From Shimia haliotis (GTDB taxonomy: Bacteria > Pseudomonadota > Alphaproteobacteria > Rhodobacterales > Rhodobacteraceae): 64,000 bases of DNA. Below the pieces are notes generated by a model that searched no databases, had not been told where the DNA came from, and worked only from the letters and a program-made list of their open reading frames with translations. Position numbers and translations under genes: made by a program. Positions 10,822 through 19,661 of this stretch are shown one piece after another. Numbering within the stretch: position 1 is the stretch's first letter; each line of letters opens with the position of its first letter. The DNA lies in NCBI RefSeq assembly GCF_900114415.1, contig NZ_FOSZ01000001.1, positions 682,001 to 746,000 of the forward strand. The letters are read 5' to 3'.

Positions 10822-11586
10822 CTATTTTGGCACTTCCAACAGGTAAATTTGCTTCATAAACGATGCTTTGAGCAGCGCCTGCGCTGTTGTTTCAACATTC
10901 ATAGCGTCGCGCGCGAGTCGCAAATGCTTCTCGACTGTGGCCGGCGTACGTTCAATCAGGACCGCGATGTCCTGAATGGTTTTGCCGTCGCCGACCCATT
11001 CCAAAACCTCGCGTTGCCGGCTGGTCAACTCGCGTTCGGAATTGGAGTAGGGGAGGGATTGCACCTTGAGATGAGCCACATTGTTCATCAGGCTGATTTC
11101 GCGGCCATGTTCGGCCCAGATCGCATCCACTGCGGCCTGCGAGAGATCGCTTCGCGCCGCAAGGGAAATCGCACCTTTGTTGCGTGTGGACACAGTTGGA
11201 AAGCTCACGGTGTAGCCCGCGTTGATGCCGAAGCTGCGGTTGACCCGAAGAACGTTCGTTTGTTGTTCGGACAATTCGCCGTTTTCCAAAGCTTCGGCAG
11301 CGCGCGACCAGCTTGCGGCACCGGCGTTGTTCATCGTCCACTCAAACATTGGGCCGTCAATATACAAACCTTCGTTGATAAAGCGATGCAGATAGTTCGG
11401 GTCGTGATTGGACAGCACGAAAAAATCGTCTGTGTCACCAACGGTCATTCCACTGCGGTAATTGGTGTATCCGTAGATGATGCGATCAAAGCCAAACTTT
11501 TTCATTTGCGCGCAATGAGCGTCCCAGAGTTCCTCAAGTCGTGTTTGCTGAGTCAGGGATTCAATGTAGTCTAGCGTGTCGTTCAT
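10822..11586 (-). CDS. LuxR-family regulator with autoinducer-binding domain (solo)
   Basis: This 254-residue protein has an N-terminal autoinducer-binding-like domain (about 20-165) and a C-terminal GerE helix-turn-helix (LTSRQREVLEWVGDGKTIQDIA, about 185-245). No luxI-type synthase lies nearby, so it is a LuxR solo. Of the usual ligand-pocket signature, the tryptophan and tyrosine positions appear changed (NYLHRF) and the DP pair reads IDGP, so the ligand may not be a standard acyl-homoserine lactone. It follows phoB on the same strand with a 209-base gap and probably has its own promoter. Confidence 0.85.
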   Translation of the reverse strand: MNDTLDYIESLTQQTRLEELWDAHCAQMKKFGFDRIIYGYTNYRSGMTVGDTDDFFVLSNHDPNYLHRFINEGLYIDGPMFEWTMNNAGAASWSRAAEALENGELSEQQTNVLRVNRSFGINAGYTVSFPTVSTRNKGAISLAARSDLSQAAVDAIWAEHGREISLMNNVAHLKVQSLPYSNSERELTSRQREVLEWVGDGKTIQDIAVLIERTPATVEKHLRLARDAMNVETTAQALLKASFMKQIYLLEVPK

Positions 11587-11693
11587 CAGCTAATTTCTGC
11601 TTTAGAATGTATTCTGTTGTGGCAGACTTTACTTGTTCGGTAGCGAAGCTGTCCAGTGGCGAATGTGTGATCATCCTAATAGCCAATAATTAC

Positions 11694-11709
11694 CATAATA
11701 CCTATTATG
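11694..11709. promoter_or_regulatory. perfect palindrome in the phoB-luxR gap
   Basis: CATAATA-CC-TATTATG is a perfect 7+2+7 inverted repeat located 108-123 bases before the luxR start codon. An imperfect GC-rich inverted repeat (TGCGCACTCC/GGAGCGCA) lies directly beside it at about 11707-11728. It may be an operator for luxR or part of the end of the phoB transcript. No T-tract follows. Confidence 0.4.
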
Positions 11710-11795
11710 CGCACTCCCTGTGGAGCGCATCGGAAACCAAAGAGTCTTTGAATTATACGTGAGGGTTTGCCCATAAGGCATTGAAAAATCACAGT

Positions 11796-12485
11796 TTACC
11801 CAAGAGCATATCCGGCCCCTCTTACGGTACGTAACGGATCCTCACCACCGTGCACACAGAGCGATTTACGAAGACGCCCGATGTGAACGTCAACCGTACG
11901 GCTGTCGACATAAATGTCGCGCCCCCAAACTCTATCGAGCAATTGTTCACGGCTCCAGACACGGCCCGGTTTCTCCATGAAGGTTGTGAGCAACCTGAAT
12001 TCGGTTGGCCCGAGTTTGAGCGGTTTGTTCTGACGTGTGACGCGATGGGTTTCCGCATCAAGAATGATGTCTTCATAGGTCAATTGTTTGCCAACCGCTG
12101 CTGGACGCACGCGGCGCAACTGATTGCGCACACGGGCCATCAGCTCGAGCACAGAGTACGGTTTGACCACATAGTCATCCGCTCCGGTTTCAAGTCCCCT
12201 CACCCGGTCCACTTCTTCAGACCGCGCGGACAACATGATCACCGGAATGGCGTTGGTCTCGGGCCTAGTCTTCAGCCGACGGCAGACCTCGATACCTGAG
12301 GTGCCCGGAAGCATCCAGTCCAGAACAATAACGTCTGGCTGAACCTCATCGACCAGGATCAACGCCTCGTCACCGTCAGGTGCGACTTCGACGTGAAATC
12401 CCTCGGATTGCAAATTGTAGGCCAGCACTTCGCGTTGCGCCGGTTCGTCTTCTACGATGAGAACTGTGGGACGGTCGTTGGTCAT
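11796..12485 (-). CDS. phoB: phosphate regulon response regulator PhoB
   Basis: This 229-residue protein has a receiver domain with acidic pocket E12-D13, phospho-acceptor D56 (VIVLDWMLPG) and K108 (VKPYS). An OmpR-type winged-helix domain follows. It binds Pho boxes when phosphorylated by PhoR. I start at ATG 12485 (MTNDRPTVLIVEDE); the frame open to 12590 would run into phoU. It is the last gene of the phoR-pst-phoU-phoB run, 10 bases after phoU. Confidence 0.96.
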   Translation of the reverse strand: MTNDRPTVLIVEDEPAQREVLAYNLQSEGFHVEVAPDGDEALILVDEVQPDVIVLDWMLPGTSGIEVCRRLKTRPETNAIPVIMLSARSEEVDRVRGLETGADDYVVKPYSVLELMARVRNQLRRVRPAAVGKQLTYEDIILDAETHRVTRQNKPLKLGPTEFRLLTTFMEKPGRVWSREQLLDRVWGRDIYVDSRTVDVHIGRLRKSLCVHGGEDPLRTVRGAGYALG

Positions 12486-12495
12486 AGGACTTGGC

Positions 12496-13194
12496 TTATT
12501 CCGGTTCGTAGCGCGTGGCTTTGGGGCGGTTGTCTTCGGGCATGGAACCGGACACCAGATAAATGGTCTGTTCGGCAATCGAGGTGACATGATCGCCCAT
12601 GCGCTCGGTGTTTTTGGCTATGAAATGCAGGTGCATACAAGGTGTGATGTGGCGCGGATCTTCCATCATAAAGGTCAGGAATTCGCGGAACAGCGCGTTG
12701 TACATCTGATCCACATCGCGATCCCTAAGCAGGACATCCTGCGCCTTTTCTACATCGCGTTCGATAAAGGCGTCTAAAACGTCCTTGAGCATGAGTTGGA
12801 CTTCTCGGGCCATGCGCTGAAGGGCGCCGCGGGCACCTTCGATGGGCGTCAGCTGAACCAGAACGGTGTTTCGCTTGGCCATGTTCTTGGCATAGTCGCC
12901 AATACGTTCGAGATTTCCGGAAATTTTCATCACCGACAGCACCATACGCAGATCAAGCGCCGCGGGCGCGCGCAGAGCGATCAGATTGGCACATTCTTCG
13001 TTGATGAGCGTGTCCAAGTCGTCAATCGCCTGATCTCTCCGGATCACTTCGGCGGACAGTTCTTCGTCCTGATTGAGCAAGGATTGAGAGGCGTCAACGA
13101 TCGCCGCCTCGACCAGACCGCCCATTTTCATGACGTGTGCCTGGATGCCCTCGAGATCGCGGTCAAAAGCGGAAACAATATGTTGATCAGACAT
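12496..13194 (-). CDS. phoU: phosphate signalling regulator PhoU
   Basis: This 232-residue all-helical protein has two PhoU repeats, each with metal-binding E/DxxxD elements (for example RIGDYAKNMAKR and RMGDHVTSIAEQ). PhoU links the Pst transporter to PhoR and keeps the regulon off when phosphate is plentiful. It lies between pstB and phoB with gaps of 14 and 10 bases, in a continuous operon. Confidence 0.97.
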   Translation of the reverse strand: MSDQHIVSAFDRDLEGIQAHVMKMGGLVEAAIVDASQSLLNQDEELSAEVIRRDQAIDDLDTLINEECANLIALRAPAALDLRMVLSVMKISGNLERIGDYAKNMAKRNTVLVQLTPIEGARGALQRMAREVQLMLKDVLDAFIERDVEKAQDVLLRDRDVDQMYNALFREFLTFMMEDPRHITPCMHLHFIAKNTERMGDHVTSIAEQTIYLVSGSMPEDNRPKATRYEPE

Positions 13195-13208
13195 TTAGAT
13201 GGTACTCC

Positions 13209-14006
13209 TCAACCGATCCGGCCGGTGATGTAATTTTGGGTGCGCTCGTCTTGCGGGTTGGTAAAGATTTGCGTGGTGTCGCCAAATTCCACCAGATTGC
13301 CAAGGTGGAAGAAGGCGGTTTTCTGGCTGACGCGCGCGGCCTGTTGCATCGAGTGGGTGACGATGACTACCGAGAACTGGCTGCGCAACTCGTCAATGAG
13401 TTCTTCGACCTGTGCGGTGGCAATAGGATCAAGAGCGGAACAAGGTTCATCCATCAGAAGAACTTCGGGCTCCGTGGCCACTGCACGGGCGATACACAGA
13501 CGCTGTTGCTGGCCACCGGACAGACCGGTTCCAGGTGCATCAAGGCGGTCTTTGACCTCATCCCAGATGGCGCCCCGGCGCAAGGATTTCTCAACGATTT
13601 CATCCAGTTCCGACTTGTTCTTGGCAAGACCGTGAATGCGCGGGCCATAGGCCACATTGTCATAGATCGACTTGGGAAACGGATTGGGTTTCTGAAACAC
13701 CATGCCCACTTTGGCGCGCAGTTGTACAGGATCGACCCGCTTGTCATAGATGTCTTCGCCATCAATCAGGATGTCACCGGTGACACGACAGATGTCGATG
13801 GTGTCGTTCATGCGGTTGATGCAGCGCAGGAAGGTCGACTTGCCGCAACCAGACGGGCCGATGAAGGCGGTCACGGTTTTGGCGTCGATATCGACGTTCA
13901 CGTCTTTGATCGCGTGGGTGTCGCCGTAGTGCACCTGCACATTGCGGGCGGAGATTTTTGTGGTTGTCTGGTCCATGGCGTTCCCCAGTTGTGGTGCGTC
14001 ATACAT
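13209..14006 (-). CDS. pstB: phosphate ABC transporter ATP-binding protein PstB
   Basis: This 265-residue ATPase has Walker [10 protein letters not shown] at residues 50-58, signature [14 protein letters not shown] near 159-172, and Walker [14 protein letters not shown]. It energises phosphate uptake through PstCA. The start at 14006 has GAGGAA at good spacing; an internal ATG at 13976 is a possible alternative that removes ten residues. It follows pstA by 17 bases. Confidence 0.97.
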   Translation of the reverse strand: MYDAPQLGNAMDQTTTKISARNVQVHYGDTHAIKDVNVDIDAKTVTAFIGPSGCGKSTFLRCINRMNDTIDICRVTGDILIDGEDIYDKRVDPVQLRAKVGMVFQKPNPFPKSIYDNVAYGPRIHGLAKNKSELDEIVEKSLRRGAIWDEVKDRLDAPGTGLSGGQQQRLCIARAVATEPEVLLMDEPCSALDPIATAQVEELIDELRSQFSVVIVTHSMQQAARVSQKTAFFHLGNLVEFGDTTQIFTNPQDERTQNYITGRIG

Positions 14007-14023
14007 GGGTGTTTTTCCTCAGC

Positions 14024-15352
14024 TTACCAACGGCGTTCAAAACGGCGGCGCAGGATAATGGCGATGGTATTCATCAACAGCAAGAACACCAGCAATACGA
14101 TGATGGCGCCAGAGGCGCGTTCGACAAAGGCGGGGTCCGCGCGTTGGGTCCAGTTGTAGACCTGAACCGGAAGCGCGGCGGCGGGATCAAAGAACCCTTC
14201 GGGCGGCGCGGAGGGGTATTCGCGGACAAAGGCAACCATACCGATCAAAAGAAGCGGCGCGGTTTCCCCAAGTGCTTGTGCCAGACCGATGATCGTGCCC
14301 GTTAGGATACCTGGGGCTGCGAGAGGCAGCACGTGATGAAACACCGCCTGCATTTTGGAGGCCCCTACCCCAAGTGCTGCGTCACGGATCGAAGGCGGCA
14401 CGGCTTTCAGCGAGGCGCGTGTGGCGATGATGATTGTGGGCAGCGTCATCAGGGTTAGAACAAGGCCGCCAACGATGGGTGCGGATTGCGGCAGGCCAGC
14501 AAAGTTGATGAAAATCGCCAGACCGAGTATACCAAAGACGATGGAGGGCACGGCCGCGAGGTTGGAAATGTTGACCTCAACCAGATCGGTGAACCAGTTC
14601 TTGGGCGCAAATTCTTCCAGATAGATCGACGCCGCAACACCGATTGGCAGCGCCAGAAAGAGAACGATAACCATCATGTAGACAGAGCCAAGGATCGCGA
14701 CACCGAGGCCTGCGGCTTCGGGACGGTTTTCAGAGGCGTCCGCACGGGTCAGAAAGCCCCAGTTGAAGGAAGTCTTGAGCAGTCCTGCGTCCTTCAGTTT
14801 ATCGGCGAACTGAAGCTGTTGGGGCGAGACATTCTTGTCGCGTTCCGCGCTCTGCATCGTTACGCGGCCTTTGTAGTAGCCGTCGATGCGACCTGAGGCG
14901 AGGAACTTGAAGCTGACGGTTTCGCCAATCATGTCGGGGTTGGCCAGAACAAAGCGGCGCATTTCGGCGGCGCCTTCTTTGGAGATCATTTTGGCGGCGT
15001 CTTTGGATTTGAGACCTTCGACAGCCAATTCCGGCTTGGCCAGTTGCTCTTCGAGCGCCTTTTTGATCAGCGGCGCATAGCCAAATGTCGAAACCTTGCG
15101 GATTTTTTCCAGATCGCTGGAGCCGTCTTTGTCGAGCTTGGCCGGATCAAGATACACGTCCAGCGTGATGAAGGTTTGCTTGAAGGCCGGTAGGCCGCCG
15201 GAGAAGATCGACGTCATCAACCCGACAAGCGCGAGCATGGCCAGAGTGATGGCGATCACGCCATAGGTGCGGAACCGCTTTTCGGCAACGTTGCGGCGGC
15301 GTGTGCGGTCGTCGACAGTCAGGATCGACGTGGTTGGGGTGACGTCGGTCAT
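14024..15352 (-). CDS. pstA: phosphate ABC transporter permease PstA
   Basis: This 442-residue membrane protein is longer than E. coli PstA (about 296). An N-terminal membrane anchor and a large periplasmic segment (about residues 55-190, the DUF3333 region) precede the five-to-six-helix BPD_transp_1 domain, whose EAA-type loop includes RDAALGVGASKMQAV. Extended PstA proteins are normal in alphaproteobacteria. It overlaps the pstC stop by four bases. Confidence 0.95.
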   Translation of the reverse strand: MTDVTPTTSILTVDDRTRRRNVAEKRFRTYGVIAITLAMLALVGLMTSIFSGGLPAFKQTFITLDVYLDPAKLDKDGSSDLEKIRKVSTFGYAPLIKKALEEQLAKPELAVEGLKSKDAAKMISKEGAAEMRRFVLANPDMIGETVSFKFLASGRIDGYYKGRVTMQSAERDKNVSPQQLQFADKLKDAGLLKTSFNWGFLTRADASENRPEAAGLGVAILGSVYMMVIVLFLALPIGVAASIYLEEFAPKNWFTDLVEVNISNLAAVPSIVFGILGLAIFINFAGLPQSAPIVGGLVLTLMTLPTIIIATRASLKAVPPSIRDAALGVGASKMQAVFHHVLPLAAPGILTGTIIGLAQALGETAPLLLIGMVAFVREYPSAPPEGFFDPAAALPVQVYNWTQRADPAFVERASGAIIVLLVFLLLMNTIAIILRRRFERRW

Positions 15353-16809
15353 TCGTACTGCTCCCGGTATTTACGGACGATATAAAGCGCGAGGACATTG
15401 AGCCCCAGCGTGATGACAAAAAGCGACAGGCCAAGGGCAAAGGCCACGAGGGTTTCGGGGCTGGCAAATTCGGTGTCGCCGGTCAGTTGGCTGACGATTT
15501 TCACAGTGATGGTGGTCATGGCCTCAAGCGGGTTGAGGCTGAGCTTGGCCGCGGCCCCTGCCCCCATGACCACGATCATGGTCTCGCCAATGGCGCGTGA
15601 CGCGGCCAGAATGATGGCCCCCACGATGCCCGGAAGCGCGGCGGGCAGGATAACCTGTTTCACGGTTTCCGATTGCGTTGCGCCAAGGCCATAAGAGCCG
15701 TCGCGCATGGATTGCGGCACCGCGTTGATCACATCATCGGACAGCGAGGACACAAAGGGGATCAGCATGATGCCCATCACAAGCCCTGCGGTCAGCACCG
15801 AAGAGGACGACTGGCCAAGGCCCAGAGGTTGCGCGAAGTAGTCCCGCAGCAAAGGGCCTACGGTGATCAGGGCAAAAAGGCCGTAGACGATGGTCGGGAT
15901 GCCGGCGAGCACTTCGACCGCGGGTTTCACGATGGAGCGCACTTTGGAGGAAGCATATTCCGAAAGGTAGATCGCCACAAAGAGGCCAATCGGCACCGCA
16001 AAGACCAGCGCCACAAAGGACACATAAAGCGTGCCCCACAGGAGCGGGATGATGCCAAGGTCTGAGCCGCCGGTGAACTGCGGATTCCAAGTGAGATTGA
16101 AGAAAAAGTCCTTCGCCGGATACATGCGGAAGAAGTTTGAGGTCTCAAAAATCAGCGAGGCGATGATGCCGATTGTGGTCAGAATGGCCACAAAGGACGA
16201 TAGGACCAAAAGTGATTTGATGGCGGCCTCGGACACATTGCGCGCGCGGTAGTCCGGCTTGGTAAGTGACAGGGCCACAGCAAACCCGACAAGCGCGATG
16301 GCAATGGAGACAACCGCCATGTAGCCGCGCGCGGCGGCCGTTTTTGCTCGGTAGGCAACCGAGGCGTCCAGAACGTTGGGCTTGATGTCGGAGGCAACGG
16401 CCACTCCAACGCCAGCGAGAACGCCGCGCACGTCGGTGTTGTCGAGATTAAGCGTTTCGATTTCAGGTTCAGACAACGCGCCGGCAACAACCGCGGTATC
16501 AAGACCGCTGGAAATGCGGCGTACATCGGCCATGATCAACTCAAGAGAGCTACCTTCGGCGATATCTGTGGGCAGGATCATATCGGAAATGCGGTTTTCG
16601 ATCATCATCGGCTGAAGGATCAACCAGACCGCTGTAACCAGCAGCGCTGGAACGGCGGAAAACAGAAACACCGCCTGACCATAGTAGCCGGGCAAGGAAT
16701 GGAGTTGGCGAATGTCGCCACCTGCACTGTTGAGGGCGCGTGACCTCCCAACAAAAAAACCGACAATCGCGATCGCGATGACGGCGAGGATTACGAGACC
16801 GGCGCTCAT
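15349..16809 (-). CDS. pstC: phosphate ABC transporter permease PstC
   Basis: This 486-residue permease also has an extended N-terminal half: two membrane segments flanking a periplasmic region, then another helix pair. The core BPD_transp_1 domain follows from about residue 260 (EVLAGIPTIVYGLF and RDGSYGLGATQSETV in the coupling loop). With PstA it forms the phosphate channel. GGAG precedes ATG 16809. The 69-base gap from pstS contains a stable hairpin. Confidence 0.95.
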   Translation of the reverse strand: MSAGLVILAVIAIAIVGFFVGRSRALNSAGGDIRQLHSLPGYYGQAVFLFSAVPALLVTAVWLILQPMMIENRISDMILPTDIAEGSSLELIMADVRRISSGLDTAVVAGALSEPEIETLNLDNTDVRGVLAGVGVAVASDIKPNVLDASVAYRAKTAAARGYMAVVSIAIALVGFAVALSLTKPDYRARNVSEAAIKSLLVLSSFVAILTTIGIIASLIFETSNFFRMYPAKDFFFNLTWNPQFTGGSDLGIIPLLWGTLYVSFVALVFAVPIGLFVAIYLSEYASSKVRSIVKPAVEVLAGIPTIVYGLFALITVGPLLRDYFAQPLGLGQSSSSVLTAGLVMGIMLIPFVSSLSDDVINAVPQSMRDGSYGLGATQSETVKQVILPAALPGIVGAIILAASRAIGETMIVVMGAGAAAKLSLNPLEAMTTITVKIVSQLTGDTEFASPETLVAFALGLSLFVITLGLNVLALYIVRKYREQYE

Positions 16810-16840
16810 ATTAACTCCATGCGCATAAGGGTGGTCAGGG

Positions 16841-16868
16841 GATGGCGCCCCGATTTCGGGACGCCATC
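16841..16868 (-). promoter_or_regulatory. hairpin between pstS and pstC
   Basis: GATGGCGCCCC and GGGACGCCATC form an 11-bp stem with one wobble and a 6-base loop. No T-tract follows, so it is unlikely to terminate efficiently. Such hairpins after a binding-protein gene usually protect its mRNA and raise PstS over the permeases. That role is inferred. Confidence 0.6.
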
Positions 16869-16878
16869 GTCAGTCAGT

Positions 16879-17889
16879 TTAGTTCAGAGGCTGCATCGGG
16901 GTGCCGTTGGCAACCATGTCCTGTGTGGCGGACAGTTCCGGATCAGACACGAGACCGTATTCCGCCAGCGGGCCGTCAGGGCCCGCCATGTCGTCAGACA
17001 CGAAGAACTCGACGTATTCCTGAAGGCCCGGGATCACGCCGAGGTGCGCTTTCTTCACGTAGAAGAACAGCGGGCGGGAAACAGGGTATTCACCGGAAGC
17101 CACGGTTTCAGTCGAGGGCACAACGTTGTCCATCGTGGCCACAACCAGTTTGTCGGTGTTGTTCTGGTAGAACGACAGACCAAAGACGCCGATGGCGTTT
17201 TTGTTGGCATCCAGACGCGCCAGCGTTTCGGTGTAGTCGCCGTCGATGTCGACAGAAACGCCATCAGTGCGCAGCGCGTGGCAGGCTTTCTTGTCGCCCA
17301 GAAGATCCAGCGCGCCAGTGGCTTTACAGCCGGCTTCCAGAACCTTTTTGTCAAACACTTCGCGGGTGCCGTGCTTGGTGCCCGGGATGAAGGCCAGAAT
17401 ATCCTGTGCCGCCAGATCAGCGTTCACGTCGGCCCACTGTTTGTTGGGGTTGGCAACCAGCTTGCCGTCAACAACTACCTGCGCGGCCAGTGCGTTGAAC
17501 CAGTCCGCAGGGGTGAAACCAAACGACGGGCCGTCGATGTCGGAGGCAAAGACGATGCCATCATAACCAAAGCGCACTTCCATGATCTCGGACACGCCGT
17601 TGGTGGCGCAGAGGTCGATGTCGGACTGTTTGATGCGAGAGGAGGAGTTCGCGATGTCGATGGTGTTGGGGCCAACGCCTTCACACATTTTCTTGCGACC
17701 CGCGCCGGAACCGCCACCTTCGACAACCGGTGTCGGGAAGTCAAAGTTTTCGCCGAATGCTTCGGCGACGATGGTGGCATAAGGCAGAACGGTGGACGAG
17801 CCAGCGATCTGAACCTGATCACGAGCGGTCGCGGTGGTTGCTGCGAAGGCGGCAACGGCAATGGCCGAAGCGGTCAGTTTGACGGACAT
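16879..17889 (-). CDS. pstS: periplasmic phosphate-binding protein PstS
   Basis: This 336-residue protein has a Sec signal peptide (MSVKLTASAIAVAAFAATTATA). The PBP-like phosphate domain opens with VQIAGSSTVLPYA and VEGGGSGAGRKKMCEGV, where backbone and serine contacts to phosphate sit. It captures phosphate in the periplasm for PstCAB. I start at ATG 17889, seven bases after GGAG, rather than 17901. A Pho box lies 86-103 bases upstream. Confidence 0.95.
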   Translation of the reverse strand: MSVKLTASAIAVAAFAATTATARDQVQIAGSSTVLPYATIVAEAFGENFDFPTPVVEGGGSGAGRKKMCEGVGPNTIDIANSSSRIKQSDIDLCATNGVSEIMEVRFGYDGIVFASDIDGPSFGFTPADWFNALAAQVVVDGKLVANPNKQWADVNADLAAQDILAFIPGTKHGTREVFDKKVLEAGCKATGALDLLGDKKACHALRTDGVSVDIDGDYTETLARLDANKNAIGVFGLSFYQNNTDKLVVATMDNVVPSTETVASGEYPVSRPLFFYVKKAHLGVIPGLQEYVEFFVSDDMAGPDGPLAEYGLVSDPELSATQDMVANGTPMQPLN

Positions 17890-17974
17890 GTGTAACTCCA
17901 TTTGTTCCGAACTGTCTGATGACAGTCTCGGAGCCCGATCTAGAACTCTTGCTCAAAGCTTTTGTGACGGGGAT

Positions 17975-17992
17975 GTAACGGTATTATGACAG
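17975..17992 (-). promoter_or_regulatory. Pho box upstream of pstS
   Basis: Read on the minus strand, CTGTCAT-AATA-CCGTTAC matches the PhoB consensus of two seven-base direct repeats with a four-base spacer; the second half has two changes. It lies in the 126-base gap between the phoR stop and the pstS start. A further CGTCAC half-site follows downstream. Confidence 0.75.
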
Positions 17993-18015
17993 TCGCCAAA
18001 ACCGGCAAAAAATTG

Positions 18016-19044
18016 TTAGCCAAACGGCAGGAAAACGCTGATTGCTGTGCCTTTTCCGAGTGTGCTTTCGATTTCCAGACGCCCACGGTGGCGGTGGACG
18101 ATGTGTTTTACAATCGCAAGCCCAAGGCCTGTGCCGCCCATTTCCCGTGATCTGTGGGAATCGATTCTGTAAAACCGTTCGGTCAAACGGGGGATGTGAA
18201 TCTCATCTATCCCGGGACCGTTGTCGGTGACGGTCAGCACTGCGACCTTGCCTTTGACGCCGGTGGCGCGTTCGGCACTCCTGAGCGATAGGGCAACCGA
18301 TGTCCCCTGCCCGCCGTATTTCAAAGCGTTTTCAATAAGATTGGTGACAAGCTGCAACAGCTGATCCGCGTCTCCCGGTACAACGCAGTCTTCTGCTTGT
18401 TGATCCATTCGGATCACGGAGTGACTTTCTTCTGCCAGCGGGGTGAGGTTTTGAATGGCCGACCGCAAAAGCCGGTGCAGATCGACCGGATCTGTTGGGC
18501 GCATCCGCGAGAGATCCTCCACGCGGCTCAGAGACAACAAATCGCCGACAAGGCGGTTCATGCGGTTGGCCTCGGCGGACATGATGCCCAAGAACCGGTC
18601 CTGAGCCTTGGCATCGCCCTTTGCCGGCCCCTGTAACGTTTCAATGAACCCGAGGATCGCAGTGAGAGGTGTGCGCAACTCGTGGCTGACATTTGCAACA
18701 AAATCGCGACGCATCTGGTCGAGTTGACGTTCTTCTGTGATGTCTCGGAAACAGACAAAAGCCCCGCCATTCAACGCAGAAATTGACACATCAAACCGGT
18801 GTTCCTGTCGCCCGTCACCGTGCAAATAGACCGTGCGCTGAGGCGCACCAGTGCGCAGACAGATTTGGACCGCTTCATTCAGTGCGGGCTGTCTGAAAAC
18901 GAGGATCAGAGGCAGGCTTTCACTTGCCTTAGGTTGTAGGTCGACCATCAGGGCGTTGGAGGCCAAAAGGCGCGCGTCGCTATCCACAATAAACGCTGGA
19001 AGCGGGATACCTTCGAGGAATGCGGAATCGAATCTTTCAACCAT
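18016..19044 (-). CDS. phoR: phosphate regulon sensor histidine kinase PhoR (soluble form)
   Basis: This 342-residue kinase has a PAS-like domain (about residues 8-105), HisKA with H121 in FVANVSHELRTP, and HATPase_c (NLIENALKYGG, DNGPGID, GGTGLGLAIVKHI). It phosphorylates PhoB when phosphate is low. I find no membrane segment, whereas E. coli PhoR is anchored by two; signalling must therefore come through soluble partners such as PhoU and the PAS domain. It is the first gene of the pho-pst run, with a near-perfect Pho box 54 bases before its start. Confidence 0.93.
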   Translation of the reverse strand: MVERFDSAFLEGIPLPAFIVDSDARLLASNALMVDLQPKASESLPLILVFRQPALNEAVQICLRTGAPQRTVYLHGDGRQEHRFDVSISALNGGAFVCFRDITEERQLDQMRRDFVANVSHELRTPLTAILGFIETLQGPAKGDAKAQDRFLGIMSAEANRMNRLVGDLLSLSRVEDLSRMRPTDPVDLHRLLRSAIQNLTPLAEESHSVIRMDQQAEDCVVPGDADQLLQLVTNLIENALKYGGQGTSVALSLRSAERATGVKGKVAVLTVTDNGPGIDEIHIPRLTERFYRIDSHRSREMGGTGLGLAIVKHIVHRHRGRLEIESTLGKGTAISVFLPFG

Positions 19045-19097
19045 GTGTCAGTGTCCGTTTTGTGTCGCCTTCAGGCTCCGGAAAAAACACATGGGCC

Positions 19098-19115
19098 GTG
19101 ACAGGAGTATGACAG
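19098..19115 (-). promoter_or_regulatory. near-perfect Pho box upstream of phoR
   Basis: On the minus strand CTGTCAT-ACTC-CTGTCAC has both seven-base half-sites with four-base spacing, differing from each other only at the last base. It sits between the carbonic-anhydrase gene and phoR, 54 bases before the phoR start. This indicates PhoB autoregulation of the phoR-pst-phoB locus. Confidence 0.88.
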
Positions 19116-19121
19116 CCCGCC

Positions 19122-19661
19122 TTAGCAGCAGTTCGTGCCGCCCACAGGACGCAACCCTTTGGCAAACCGTTTTGCGTTTTGCTGATAGTGGAGCGCGGAC
19201 ATTTGCAGGCCCTTGATCGCAGCCTTATCAAGTTCGCGCACGATTTTTCCGGGTGCGCCCATGACCAATGAGCCGTCGGGGATCACTTTGCCTTCCGTGA
19301 TCAAAGCCCCTGCGCCGATCAGGCAATTTTTGCCGATTTTCGCGCCGTTTAATACCGTCGCGCCCATGCCAATCAGAGTGCCGTCTCCGATCGTGCAGCC
19401 ATGCAGCATTGCCTTGTGGCCGATGGTGCAGTTTTCACCAATCGTAAGGGCAAATCCCGGATCCGTGTGCATCACGGTGTTTTCCTGAACGTTGGAGCCT
19501 GCGCCGATGGTGATGGTTTCATTGTCGCCCCGCAGAGTGCAACCAAACCAGATCGAAGTGCCTGCATTCAGAACAACATTGCCGATGACGTTGGCATCTG
19601 GTGCCACCCAAGCGTCTTCGTCTTTTTGCGGGGCCAGACCGTCAAGTTCGTAAAGAGGCAT
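19122..19661 (-). CDS. gamma-class carbonic anhydrase family protein
   Basis: This 179-residue left-handed beta-helix protein is built from hexapeptide repeats. The three zinc ligands of gamma carbonic anhydrases are visible as H65, H82 and H87, with the conserved arginine in LRGD near residue 44. The protein therefore could hydrate CO2, although many members have unproven activity. It overlaps the gmk stop by one base (TAATG), forming a yicC-gmk-carbonic anhydrase run. Its end is close to the phoR Pho box. Confidence 0.88.
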   Translation of the reverse strand: MPLYELDGLAPQKDEDAWVAPDANVIGNVVLNAGTSIWFGCTLRGDNETITIGAGSNVQENTVMHTDPGFALTIGENCTIGHKAMLHGCTIGDGTLIGMGATVLNGAKIGKNCLIGAGALITEGKVIPDGSLVMGAPGKIVRELDKAAIKGLQMSALHYQQNAKRFAKGLRPVGGTNCC

